Assembly (NCBI GenBank): GCA_937920345.1
Contig: CALGVA010000051.1
Location: 1 to 64,000 of the forward strand
Reading direction: 5' to 3'
DNA from: an uncultured Lachnospiraceae bacterium
Lineage (GTDB): Bacteria > Bacillota > Clostridia > Lachnospirales > Lachnospiraceae
DNA: 64,000 bases
Each line of letters begins with the position of its first letter. Position 1 is the first letter of the stretch. The notes below the pieces were generated by a model, which was not told where the DNA came from, did not search any database, and worked only from the letters and a program-made list of their open reading frames with translations. Shown in pieces: positions 34,633 to 43,048 of this stretch. The position numbers and the translations under genes are program-made.

Positions 34633-34698
34633 ATGTAAAATAGAATTGGAGATTCTGCCTGTATCTTTAGGACAAAACGCATCGGAACAGAGGTAATT

Positions 34699-36609
34699 AT
34701 GAATAATTGGTTAGAGAGTGTATACAGTGATTCCACAAGATATTTTGTGAGTAATCCCTATCCGAAAAAGAATGAAAAAATAACGATATCCATCCGCATG
34801 AGAAAAAACGATGAGATTCGGAAAGTATATCTGCGTTACCGGGAATTCGGAATAGAACAACGCCGGGAAATGCAATGTAAGGAAAAGGGAAAATTACTAT
34901 ATTATACCGTAGAGGTAGAAATGCGGGAGCGTAAATTTCACTATCAATTCTATTTGGTAACCGACCAGGCAATATACTATTACACGCAGTACAGAATGAC
35001 GAATTATCTGCCGGAAGAATCCCGTGATTTCATTATCCCGGTAGATTTTAAACCCGCAGAATGGGTGAGTAGTACTGTGTTTTATCAAATATTTCCGGAC
35101 CGGTTCTGCAATGGAAACCCCGGAATCTCCGTGAAGGACGGGGAGTACTCCTATCAGGGATACCCTTCGATTGCCATAAAAGAGTGGGATACTCCGACTG
35201 GAAAATATACGGAGACAAGGAATATGGATTTTTACGGCGGGGATCTGGAAGGCATTATCCAGAAACTGGATTACCTGCAGGAACTGGGTGTGAACGCTGT
35301 TTATTTAAACCCGATTTTTTTATCTCCTTCGGTACATAAATACGATGCCCTTGACTATTTTACAATCGACCCGCATCTGGGAGGGGATCGTGCACTTATA
35401 GAGCTTGCCGCGAAGCTGCATAAAAGGGGCATGAAACTTATGCTTGATATTTCGATTAATCACACCAGTTCCGACGGAATGTGGTTTAATAAGAGTGGAC
35501 AGTTTTATGATGCTTCCGTGGGGGCGTATCATAATCCGGAGGCGGAGGAAAGAGAATTTTATTTTTTTGATCAGGATAATCGGTATGATGTCTGGTGTGA
35601 TGTCCAGACCATGCCCAAATTAAATTATAGTTCCCGGAAACTTCGCGATCTTATATACCGGAAAGAATCTTCCGTATTAAAGAAATGGGTTAAGAGTCCG
35701 TATCATATTGACGGATGGAGATTTGATGTGGCGGAGTGCATGGCGCGCAATCAGTATGTGGATGTCCACGGGGAAGTGCTGGCGGAGATCCGTGAAAATC
35801 TGAAAACCGAGAAAGAAGATATGTTTCTGCTGGCGGAAGACTGGGTGGACTGTTCTGATGACTTGCAGGGAGACAGGTGGGATTCTACGATGAACTACTA
35901 TGGATGTGCGCGTCCGATCCGCGAGTTCGTAGGGGAAAGAGATTTATTCTTGTCAAGAGATGCCGAACTTGGTAAAGAGAGGGAGAAAGTAACGGCAAAG
36001 CGGCTTGCATTGCGCATCAGGCAGTTTTACGGGAAGCTTCCGGGCGTGATTCAGCATCAGATGTTCAATATGCTGGACAGCCATGATGTTCCGCGGCTTC
36101 ATAATAATGCGGACATCGGTAAAGATGATTATGAAACGGCAGTGATCATTATGTTTACATTACCCGGTACAGTCAGCGTATATTATGGAGATGAAGTGGC
36201 GCTGGCGGGGGGAACAGAGTTCATTGAAGAATGCAGAAATCCGATGGACTGGAACTGGCAGGAGAAAAAGGAGTCTGCGGAACGGTTCAGCCTGTACCAG
36301 CGTTTAATCGCGTTAAAGCGCAAATCCCCCGCATTGGAAAATGGAGGATTCCGGATTATCAGTGACAGAGGATATGTATTTTCTTACGCGCGGTTTACGG
36401 AGGAGGAGCTTATTATAGTGATCAGCTCCATGGAGGATGAAGCGTCTGAGAGCGTTCTTCCGCTTGAGGATTTCGGGTTTGACAATCAGGCTTTTACGCA
36501 GGATTATCTGGGCAAAACGGTTGTCAGTGAAGTGACGGCGGAAGGTGTTAAAGTAAACGTTCCCGCGCATACCAGTCTGGTGCTTTGTGCTCATAAACCG
36601 ATAGGGTAA
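34699..36609 (+). CDS. GH13 intracellular alpha-glycosidase (neopullulanase/maltogenic amylase type)
   Basis: This 636-residue enzyme has an N-terminal beta-sandwich (about 1-120), a TIM barrel and a C-terminal sheet domain, the layout of cyclomaltodextrinase / neopullulanase enzymes. Catalytic residues are visible: nucleophile Asp in DGWRFDVAE (about 343), acid Glu in LLAEDW (about 380) and the transition-state Asp in LDSHDVPR (about 463). No signal peptide is seen, so it cleaves maltodextrins in the cytoplasm. It follows the GH31 gene by 66 bases in the same operon. Exact bond preference (alpha-1,4 or alpha-1,6) cannot be read. Confidence 0.92.
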   Translation: MNNWLESVYSDSTRYFVSNPYPKKNEKITISIRMRKNDEIRKVYLRYREFGIEQRREMQCKEKGKLLYYTVEVEMRERKFHYQFYLVTDQAIYYYTQYRMTNYLPEESRDFIIPVDFKPAEWVSSTVFYQIFPDRFCNGNPGISVKDGEYSYQGYPSIAIKEWDTPTGKYTETRNMDFYGGDLEGIIQKLDYLQELGVNAVYLNPIFLSPSVHKYDALDYFTIDPHLGGDRALIELAAKLHKRGMKLMLDISINHTSSDGMWFNKSGQFYDASVGAYHNPEAEEREFYFFDQDNRYDVWCDVQTMPKLNYSSRKLRDLIYRKESSVLKKWVKSPYHIDGWRFDVAECMARNQYVDVHGEVLAEIRENLKTEKEDMFLLAEDWVDCSDDLQGDRWDSTMNYYGCARPIREFVGERDLFLSRDAELGKEREKVTAKRLALRIRQFYGKLPGVIQHQMFNMLDSHDVPRLHNNADIGKDDYETAVIIMFTLPGTVSVYYGDEVALAGGTEFIEECRNPMDWNWQEKKESAERFSLYQRLIALKRKSPALENGGFRIISDRGYVFSYARFTEEELIIVISSMEDEASESVLPLEDFGFDNQAFTQDYLGKTVVSEVTAEGVKVNVPAHTSLVLCAHKPIG

Positions 36610-36690
36610 AAGTATCGGTTCGAAATCGGGAACTCACGGCGCGATCTTGCCGATCAGCCGGCGGCATTGTGATTTTGGCAAAGGTTTTAT

Positions 36691-36867
36691 ATGGGAACCG
36701 ACCGGGCACAGCCGCTTACTTTAATTTGCAATTATCCGAATGCCAGACTGTATACACAGCGTGTTGATTTGTCAGATCTTAATGTGCTTGATGTTGAGGT
36801 CGGATTGGAATGGGCATTATTGCAAAGCCGTTACCTGATCAAAAAATTAACTTCGAGGTGGGGTTAA
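36691..36867 (+). CDS. Possible short ORF, unrecognised
   Basis: A 58-codon frame (MGTDRAQPLTLICNYP... ending LTSRWG) has AAAGG nearby. I do not recognise it, and it may be chance or the remnant of a lost gene. It lies in the 369-base gap between the GH13 and ABC exporter genes (36610-36978). The only other item I see there is the promoter at 36920. Confidence 0.2.
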   Translation: MGTDRAQPLTLICNYPNARLYTQRVDLSDLNVLDVEVGLEWALLQSRYLIKKLTSRWG

Positions 36868-36919
36868 TCGGTAAAATGATAGAATCGAGAGAGTGAAAAG
36901 GCTGTTCACAAGGAAAGAT

Positions 36920-36948
36920 TTGACAAATCATTATAAAAGAGATAATAT
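36920..36948 (+). promoter_or_regulatory. Promoter of the ABC exporter gene
   Basis: TTGACA (36920-36925), exactly 17 bases, TAATAT (36943-36948). Start near 36955, about 24 bases before the ATG. Confidence 0.75.
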
Positions 36949-36978
36949 GAGGTCACTTTTCAGACAGGAGTAACTCTA

Positions 36979-38751
36979 ATGGATACACAGAACAATACAA
37001 GAACATACAAGGCGGGGGAACTGTTACGGCGGTTCCTCCCATATTATAAGAAATATCTGCATATCGTTATTATCGACCTGCTCTGTGCGGGGCTGACGAC
37101 GATCTGTGAACTGGTATTACCGATGATTATCCGGTTTATCACGAACGCGGGGATGAATGATCTGGCGTCTCTCACGGTATCGATGATTCTCCGTCTCGGG
37201 GTACTGTATCTGTGCCTGCGTATCGTAGATTCGATGGCGAACTTCTATATGGCTTACACGGGACATGTGATGGGCACGCGAATCGAGACGGATATGCGGC
37301 GGGACGCTTATGCCCATCTGCAGAAACTGTCGGATACCTACTATAATAATACGAAGGTCGGTCAGATCATGGGTCGGATTACGAATGACCTTTTTGACGT
37401 GACGGAGTTTTCCCATCACTGTCCGGAGGAGTTTTTTATTGCGGGTATCAAAGCGGTCATCTCTTTTATCATATTGGCGGGAATCAGTCTGCCGCTGACG
37501 CTGATCCTCTTTGCGGTTGTGCCTGTTATGATAGTGACCTGCACGGCCATTAACCTGCGTATGCGGGAGGCTTTCCGCAAACAGCGCGTGCAGATCGGGG
37601 AACTGAATGCACGGATTGAGGACAGTCTGCTCGGGCAGAAAGTGGTCAAAGCGTTCACCAACGAGGAGAAAGAAAAAGAGAAGTTCGAGGAGGATAATGT
37701 CAATTTCTTCCATATAAAAAAGGAAACATATAAATTTATGGCGTTTTTTCAAACCACGACGAGAGCGTTTGACGGCTTGATGTATCTGGTGCTTCTGGTG
37801 GCAGGCGGTATCTTTATGATAAAGGGCAGGATCATGCCCGGCGATCTGGTGGCTTATGTAATGTATGTGAGCACACTGATTGCGACAATCCGCAGAATCA
37901 TTGAGTTTGCGGAGCAGTTTCAGCGCGGAATGACGGGAATCGAGCGGTTTGTACAGATCATGGACAGCGACATAGAGATCTTTGACGAGCCGGGGGCAGT
38001 AGAGTGTGTACGCCCGCAGGGAAATATTGCGTTTCACAATGTAAGCTTCGAGTATCCGGATGACCATAATGTTGTATTTCGCGGATTGAATCTGGATATT
38101 TGCGCGGGAGAGAAAGTTGCGATCGTGGGTCCTTCCGGCGGCGGCAAGACGACACTGTGCAATCTGATTCCCCGGTTTTATGACATCAATGAAGGCGAGA
38201 TTCTGTTAGACGGGGAGAACATACACCATTATACGTTAAAAAGTCTGCGGCAGAATATCGGAATGGTACAGCAGGACGTCTATCTGTTTTCGGGTACAGT
38301 CTATGAGAACATAGCCTACGGCAAAGAAAAAGCCGGGCTGGACGAAGTGGTCGAGGCGGCAAAGCGCGCGGGTGCACATGAGTTTATCACGGCATTAAAA
38401 GACGGATATGACACTTATGTGGGCGAGCGGGGCGTGAAGCTGTCCGGCGGACAGAAACAGCGCATCAGCATCGCCAGAGTATTTCTGAAAAACCCGCCGA
38501 TTCTGATTATGGATGAAGCGACGTCGGCGCTGGACAATGAGAGTGAGTTCCAGGTGGCGAAATCTCTGGAGGCGCTTGCCAGAGGGCGGACGACGATCAC
38601 GATTGCACACAGGCTGTCCAGCATCCGTAATTCGGACCGGATTCTGGTGCTGACGGAGGAAGGGATCGTGGAGGAAGGCACGCATGAGAGCCTGCTTGCG
38701 CTCGGCGGCATATATCATCACTTTTATGTGACGGCAAACGAACTGAAATAG
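36979..38751 (+). CDS. ABC exporter, fused membrane and ATP-binding domains
   Basis: This 590-residue half-transporter of the MsbA/LmrA type has six helices in residues about 20-320. The nucleotide-binding domain has Walker A GPSGGGKTTLCNLIPRFYD, the Q-loop at GMVQQDVYLFSGT, signature LSGGQKQRISIAR, Walker B ILIMDEATSALD and an H-loop His in TIAHRLSSIR. It probably works as a homodimer, since no partner gene is next to it. The exported substrate (drug, lipid or peptide) is not predictable. GACAGGAGT precedes the ATG. Confidence 0.93.
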   Translation: MDTQNNTRTYKAGELLRRFLPYYKKYLHIVIIDLLCAGLTTICELVLPMIIRFITNAGMNDLASLTVSMILRLGVLYLCLRIVDSMANFYMAYTGHVMGTRIETDMRRDAYAHLQKLSDTYYNNTKVGQIMGRITNDLFDVTEFSHHCPEEFFIAGIKAVISFIILAGISLPLTLILFAVVPVMIVTCTAINLRMREAFRKQRVQIGELNARIEDSLLGQKVVKAFTNEEKEKEKFEEDNVNFFHIKKETYKFMAFFQTTTRAFDGLMYLVLLVAGGIFMIKGRIMPGDLVAYVMYVSTLIATIRRIIEFAEQFQRGMTGIERFVQIMDSDIEIFDEPGAVECVRPQGNIAFHNVSFEYPDDHNVVFRGLNLDICAGEKVAIVGPSGGGKTTLCNLIPRFYDINEGEILLDGENIHHYTLKSLRQNIGMVQQDVYLFSGTVYENIAYGKEKAGLDEVVEAAKRAGAHEFITALKDGYDTYVGERGVKLSGGQKQRISIARVFLKNPPILIMDEATSALDNESEFQVAKSLEALARGRTTITIAHRLSSIRNSDRILVLTEEGIVEEGTHESLLALGGIYHHFYVTANELK

Positions 38752-38930
38752 GGAAAACGAACATTACTATAGACAAATAATACAAAATATAACCCTCTAT
38801 GTGTCAGAAATGTGCTGAAAAAAAATAAAATTTTCAGAAAATATTTACTAAACCTTCAATTTGGTGTTACACTAATATATAGTAAGGAATTATTTGGCTT
38901 GTATGTGGGACACGGATATCGGAGGGTGTT

Positions 38931-39446
38931 ATGTTTGAGAGAGATGAACTGATTATGTGCGGCGGACATGGCGTCTGCCGTGTTGTCAACGTTACGGGAA
39001 ACCCGATCGACAGATTGGATAAGATACGCAAGTATTATGTATTGGAGCCGGTTTTTGAGAAAGGAAGCACTGTCTATACACCTGTGGATAACAGTAAGGT
39101 AGTTATGCGCAGGATCATGAATAAGAAAGAGGCAAACGACTTGATCCGAAAGGTCAGTGATATGGAGATCGTCTGGATTCAGGAAGAGAAAGGCCGGGAG
39201 CAGATGTATAAGGAAGCGATTCGCACCTATGACAGCCACAGCCTTGCCCGGATCGTCAAGACGCTTTATCTGCGCAGACAGAGCCGGCTGGATGAGGGCA
39301 AGAAGGTTCTTTCCTCTGATGAACAGTATCTGCATAAGGCGGAAGAGCTTCTTTACAGTGAAATGTCACTGGCGCTTTCTCTGCCAAAAGAGACGGTGGA
39401 AGCATATGTCAAGAAAGAGGTTAACAGAGAAAAGAGCCGGGCATAA
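38931..39446 (+). CDS. CarD family transcription regulator
   Basis: This 171-residue protein has an N-terminal Tudor-like RNA-polymerase-binding domain (MFERDELIMCGGHGVCRVVNV ... KYYVLEPVFEKGSTVYTPVDN) and a helical C-terminal domain. CarD/CdnL proteins bind the polymerase beta subunit and stabilise open promoter complexes, often at rRNA promoters. GGAGGGTGTT precedes the ATG. It is a single-gene unit followed by a hairpin. The upstream 179 bases are AT-rich. Confidence 0.92.
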   Translation: MFERDELIMCGGHGVCRVVNVTGNPIDRLDKIRKYYVLEPVFEKGSTVYTPVDNSKVVMRRIMNKKEANDLIRKVSDMEIVWIQEEKGREQMYKEAIRTYDSHSLARIVKTLYLRRQSRLDEGKKVLSSDEQYLHKAEELLYSEMSLALSLPKETVEAYVKKEVNREKSRA

Positions 39447-39457
39447 CAGCCTGGCTC
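39434..39457 (+). terminator. Hairpin at the end of the CarD gene
   Basis: GAGCCGGGC and GCCTGGCTC form a 9-bp stem with one G-U pair, overlapping the end of the coding region. Only ATTAAAT follows, so strength is uncertain. Confidence 0.5.
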
Positions 39458-39513
39458 ATTAAATATAGTATATGTTTGATCAAATCCCGCAATTAATCAG
39501 GGGTCACATTTAT

Positions 39514-39783
39514 CTAATCGTGTTTCGGATGTGTGCTGATGGTTTCGATTGCAGTAATAACGGTAGTCAAAACCTCTATTTCAGCTTGCTGAGAGGAGTT
39601 ATTCAACTTCTGGTAAAGCGCACCGGTATCTGTTCTTGTGTATTGCGGCGACAGTCTGTTAAGCGCAAACGATGCCATGTCCAGACGACATTTTTCGCAA
39701 GAACAGACATTTGGCATTGTTGGCAGTAGCTTGTTAAGCTGATACTCTACTGCATCCTCCATTACATTTCTTAAACCTTCCAT
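39514..39783 (-). CDS. ComFB-like late competence protein
   Basis: This 89-residue protein contains the ComFB core: EGLRNVMEDAVEYQLNKLL, followed by VCSCEKCRLDMASFALNRLSPQYTRTDTGALYQKL. Its Cys-x2-Cys and nearby Cys are possible metal ligands. In Bacillus the family is part of the comF operon. Cyanobacterial members bind cyclic dinucleotides. I place the start at 39783 because GGGGAGGA lies eight bases upstream; the frame runs 15 codons higher with no ribosome site. It is divergent from the putative metal permease and has no com genes nearby, so its role here is open. Confidence 0.82.
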   Translation of the reverse strand: MEGLRNVMEDAVEYQLNKLLPTMPNVCSCEKCRLDMASFALNRLSPQYTRTDTGALYQKLNNSSQQAEIEVLTTVITAIETISTHPKHD

Positions 39784-40003
39784 TGAAGAATCCTCCCCGC
39801 TTGCCATATATCGACAAAACCCACACATACTATCTTAGTACATTTTTGTATAATAATCAATCACTATTTTTTGATTATTTATATATATTTGGTACTTTAG
39901 TACGTGGATTTTACGCAGTGTCCTTTCTTTGACGCTTGCATTTTCCATATAGACACGGTATTCTAGTGTGTAAAGCGGTTTGAATTGTGGAAAGAAGTAT
40001 AAT

Positions 40004-40849
40004 ATGATTATAGAAATAATAATGGACAGTTTTATAGACAGCATGCGGCTGGTGCCTTTTTTGTTTACGGCTTATCTCGTTATGGAATATCTGGAGCATA
40101 AGGCCGGCAATAAGATGCAGCAGGTAATACGCCGTGCGGGTAAAGGCGGACCGGTGATCGGCGGCGCACTGGGAATTTTCCCGCAGTGCGGTTTTTCGGC
40201 GGCGGCATCGAACCTGTACGCAGGCAGGATCATCACGCTGGGTACACTGATGGCGGTTTTCCTTTCTACGTCCGACGAGATGCTTCCTATTATGATATCC
40301 GAGAATGCGGGGGCAGGTATGATTGTCAAGGTGCTGGCTGTGAAGCTGCTGGTTGCTGTGACGGCGGGTTTTGTGATCGACTTGATCTTTAGCGGCAATA
40401 AGAAGGAAATGCAGATCGAGCATCTGTGCGAGCAGCATCACTGCCACTGTGAGAACGGGATCTGGAAATCGGCACTGCACCATACGGTGGAGATATTTGT
40501 GTATATTCTGGTTATTTCACTGGCGCTTAATCTGCTTATTATGTGGATTGGGGAAGAAGCGCTGGGCAGTATCATATTGGACCGTCCGGTCGTGGGGACG
40601 CTGATTGCCGGTCTGGTAGGTCTGATTCCAAACTGTGCGTCCTCCGTCGTTATCACGCAGCTGTATCTGAACGGCGTACTCGGGGCGGGCGGTATGATTG
40701 CCGGTTTACTGTCGGGCAGCGGTGTAGGCATACTGGTGTTGCTGCGTGTGAACGATGACCGTGGCGAGAACCTGCGCGTCATAGGTTTATTATATGCGAT
40801 CGGCGTGGCAGCGGGAATTGCGGCAGAATTGTCAGGAATAACTTTTTGA
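40004..40849 (+). CDS. Putative manganese/metal permease (ArsP_2-like)
   Basis: This 281-residue protein has about eight to ten hydrophobic segments in two related halves. Each half carries a similar motif: GALGIFPQCGFSAAASNLYAGRI in the first and GLVGLIPNCASSVVITQLYLNG in the second. The repeated P-x-C pair is typical of the putative manganese transporter family related to ArsP. A His/Cys-rich loop (EHLCEQHHCHCENG) between the halves suits metal binding. I choose the ATG at 40004 with GGAAAGAAG upstream; the frame also opens at a TTG 24 bases earlier. The metal and the direction of transport are not known. Confidence 0.78.
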   Translation: MIIEIIMDSFIDSMRLVPFLFTAYLVMEYLEHKAGNKMQQVIRRAGKGGPVIGGALGIFPQCGFSAAASNLYAGRIITLGTLMAVFLSTSDEMLPIMISENAGAGMIVKVLAVKLLVAVTAGFVIDLIFSGNKKEMQIEHLCEQHHCHCENGIWKSALHHTVEIFVYILVISLALNLLIMWIGEEALGSIILDRPVVGTLIAGLVGLIPNCASSVVITQLYLNGVLGAGGMIAGLLSGSGVGILVLLRVNDDRGENLRVIGLLYAIGVAAGIAAELSGITF

Positions 40850-40865
40850 TAAGCAATTTTATATC

Positions 40866-40910
40866 AAAAAAAGAACCGACCCCAGAATCCTGCGATTCCA
40901 AAACCAGTTC
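40866..40910 (-). terminator. Rho-independent terminator of the tRNA gene
   Basis: On the minus strand, GAACTGGTTTTGGAATC pairs with GATTCTGGGGTCGGTTC and runs into T7 (40872-40866). It follows directly after the tRNA 3' end. Confidence 0.85.
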
Positions 40911-40916
40911 TCCCAG

Positions 40917-40989
40917 TGCACCGCCAGGGGCTCGAACCCTGGACACCCTGATTAAGAGTCAGGTGCTCTACCAACTGAGCTAGCGGTGC
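40917..40989 (-). tRNA. tRNA-Lys (anticodon CTT)
   Basis: The minus strand folds as a standard 73-nt tRNA. The acceptor stem is GCACCGC/GCGGTGC with discriminator A. The D arm is GCTC...GAGC. The anticodon stem is CCTGA/TCAGG with loop CTCTTAA, giving anticodon CTT (codon AAG). The T arm CAGGG-TTCGAGC-CCCTG is standard. CCA is not encoded. Confidence 0.95.
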
Positions 40990-41027
40990 ATGTCCGTTGT
41001 AATGCGCTTTCTCAACACGCAAGAGTT

Positions 41028-41056
41028 ATTATAGTATATTGTTCCCGGCAATGCAA
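41028..41056 (-). promoter_or_regulatory. Promoter of tRNA-Lys
   Basis: On the minus strand, TTGCAT (41056-41051), 17 bases, TATAAT (41033-41028), about 39 bases before the tRNA 5' end. Confidence 0.65.
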
Positions 41057-41121
41057 GTATTTTTTTAGAAATTTTTACAAAATATTAAGTATTATACGGC
41101 AGAGGCAGAAAAGGAGAGAAA

Positions 41122-41892
41122 ATGATCTTTGAAAGTCATGCACATTATGATGATGAAGCGTTTCATGAGGACAGGGAGGAACTGCTAATATCTCTGCGCA
41201 AACATGGAATCGACAAGGTGATCAATGTGGGTGCGAGTCTTGAAAGCTGCAGGCTCACGTTAGAACTGATGGAGAAATATCCTTTTATCTATGGGGCGAT
41301 GGGTGTTCATCCCAGTGAGACTTCTGAGCTGAATGAAGAGAACTTCGCCTGGCTGCGGGAACAGTGTGCGGCGGATAAGGTAGTGGCAGTAGGGGAGATC
41401 GGGCTTGACTATCACTGGAAGGAACCGGAACCGCACGTTCAGAAGATATGGTTTGAAAGGCAGCTGATTCTGGCGCGGGAGACAGGGCTGCCGGTGATCA
41501 TTCATTCCAGAGATGCGGCCAGAGATACGCTGGATATGATGCGTGCGCTGCATGGCGGGGAGACCGGCGGTGTGGTACACTGTTATTCCTATACGAAGGA
41601 AATTGCGCGCGAATACCTGCAGATGGATTATTATTTTGGAATCGGCGGTGTGATTACATTTCAGAACAGTAAAAAGCTGAAAGAGGCGGTGGAGTATATA
41701 CCGCTTGACAAAATACTGCTGGAGACGGATAGTCCGTATCTGGCACCGGAGCCGCATCGCGGGAAGAGAAATTCGTCGTTGAATCTCCCTTATGTAGCGC
41801 AGGCAGTCGCAGAACTTAAGGGCATTTCATACGAGAAGGTTGTGCAGGCAACGGAAGAGAATGCGATGAGACTTTTCCGGATCAAGGGATAG
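41122..41892 (+). CDS. TatD family metal-dependent hydrolase
   Basis: This 256-residue TIM-barrel enzyme of the TatD/YcfH family carries the full set of metal ligands. These are HAH in IFESHAHYDD, the Glu in AVGEIGLDYHW, His in PVIIHSRDA, His in GGVVHCYS and the Asp in LLETDSPYLAPEPHRGKRN. Family members act as 3'-5' exonucleases or D-aminoacyl-tRNA deacylases. AAGGAGAG precedes the ATG. In many Firmicutes this gene precedes rnmV and rsmA; here rsmA follows directly, 113 bases on, with no rnmV between. Confidence 0.93.
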   Translation: MIFESHAHYDDEAFHEDREELLISLRKHGIDKVINVGASLESCRLTLELMEKYPFIYGAMGVHPSETSELNEENFAWLREQCAADKVVAVGEIGLDYHWKEPEPHVQKIWFERQLILARETGLPVIIHSRDAARDTLDMMRALHGGETGGVVHCYSYTKEIAREYLQMDYYFGIGGVITFQNSKKLKEAVEYIPLDKILLETDSPYLAPEPHRGKRNSSLNLPYVAQAVAELKGISYEKVVQATEENAMRLFRIKG

Positions 41893-42005
41893 GGACAGCA
41901 GGCGGCATTCCGGAATGCCGGGACGGGCCGGAGGACAACGGAGCGTGAGACCGCACGCCGCCGGTGAGAGGTGCACGAAATAAAGAGTATGGAGAGAAGA
42001 GCAGC

Positions 42006-42875
42006 ATGACAGAACTGGGCAACAGAAGAAATACAACAGAGATTATACAGAAATATCAGTTTGCTTTTCAGAAGAAATTCGGGCAGAATTTTCTGATTGA
42101 CAGCAGCATACTTGATAAGATCATAGAATCGGCGGATATCACGAAGCAGGATTGTGTCCTGGAGATCGGTCCCGGTATCGGTACCATGACACAGCGTCTG
42201 GCGGCGGAAGCGGGCGAAGTGATAGCGGTGGAGATCGACAGGAATCTGATTCCGATTCTGCATGACACACTGGCGGATTGTGATAATGTGACGCTTATCA
42301 ACGAGGATATTCTGAAGGTGGACATCAACAGACTGGCGCAGGAGCATAACGGCGGCAGGCCGATTAAGGTGGTGGCGAATCTGCCGTATTATATTACTAC
42401 ACCGATTATCATGGCGCTTTTTGAAAAGCATGTGCCTCTGCAGAGCGTGACGATCATGGTGCAGAAGGAAGTGGCGGACCGCATGCGGGTTGGGCCGGGA
42501 ACGAAAGATTATGGTGCGCTGTCGCTGGCGGTGCAGTACTATGCCAGACCGGAAATAATTACCAGAGTGCCCGCCGCGTGTTTTATGCCGAGACCCAATG
42601 TGGACAGTACGGTGATCCGGCTGACGCGTTATGAGAAGCCGCCGGTAGAAGTGGTGGATGAGGAGCGGCTGTTTGCGATCATCCGGGCGTCTTTTAACCA
42701 GAGAAGAAAGACGCTTGCGAACGGGCTTGCAAACGCGGGTGGTCTGGGTGTCAGCAGAGCGCAGGTAGAGGAGGCGCTTATGGAAATGGGACTCCCGTCC
42801 GCAACGCGCGGCGAAACGCTAACATTAGAACGGTTTGCAGAACTTTCTAATTTGCTTGCGGGAGAGGACGTGTAA
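42006..42875 (+). CDS. rsmA: 16S rRNA dimethyladenosine transferase
   Basis: This 289-residue SAM-dependent enzyme dimethylates two adjacent adenines in the 3' hairpin of 16S rRNA. Motifs are FGQNFLIDSSILDKI at the N terminus, the SAM-binding LEIGPGIGTMTQRLA, the second acidic residue in VEIDRNLIP and the catalytic NLPYYITTPI. A C-terminal helical domain follows (FNQRRKTLANGL). I choose the ATG at 42006, with GGAGAGAAG before it; the open frame begins 14 codons earlier. The order tatD-rsmA is a common housekeeping pair. Confidence 0.95.
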   Translation: MTELGNRRNTTEIIQKYQFAFQKKFGQNFLIDSSILDKIIESADITKQDCVLEIGPGIGTMTQRLAAEAGEVIAVEIDRNLIPILHDTLADCDNVTLINEDILKVDINRLAQEHNGGRPIKVVANLPYYITTPIIMALFEKHVPLQSVTIMVQKEVADRMRVGPGTKDYGALSLAVQYYARPEIITRVPAACFMPRPNVDSTVIRLTRYEKPPVEVVDEERLFAIIRASFNQRRKTLANGLANAGGLGVSRAQVEEALMEMGLPSATRGETLTLERFAELSNLLAGEDV

Positions 42876-42921
42876 AGAAAATCTGACTTTATAATACAAT
42901 ATAAGGTGATTGTATATTGTG

Positions 42922-42980
42922 GCATCTCCATATCTTGGTATATACTAACGAAAAGATACCAAGATGGGGGTGCTATTTTT
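42922..42980 (+). terminator. Rho-independent terminator after rsmA
   Basis: GCATCTCCATATCTTGGTAT pairs with ATACCAAGATGGGGGTGC, with small bulges, around a 14-base loop. It is followed by TATTTTTTC. This is a long, stable stem. Confidence 0.82.
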
Positions 42981-43048
42981 TCTACATATTTTATTTACAT
43001 TGATAGGCGGCTATGGTAAACTTAAACAGTGAAAAATAGGGTTACTAT

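Noticed and set aside
37117..38067. Long minus-strand open frame (316 codons) inside the ABC exporter gene
   Set aside because: The plus strand carries an unmistakable ABC transporter. The minus frame is rich in His/Arg/Gln and has no recognisable motif or ribosome site. It is a frame shadow.
39784..40003. Riboswitch (c-di-GMP or yybP-ykoY type) between ComFB and the metal permease
   Set aside because: The region is short and AT-rich, and none of the conserved riboswitch cores is visible.
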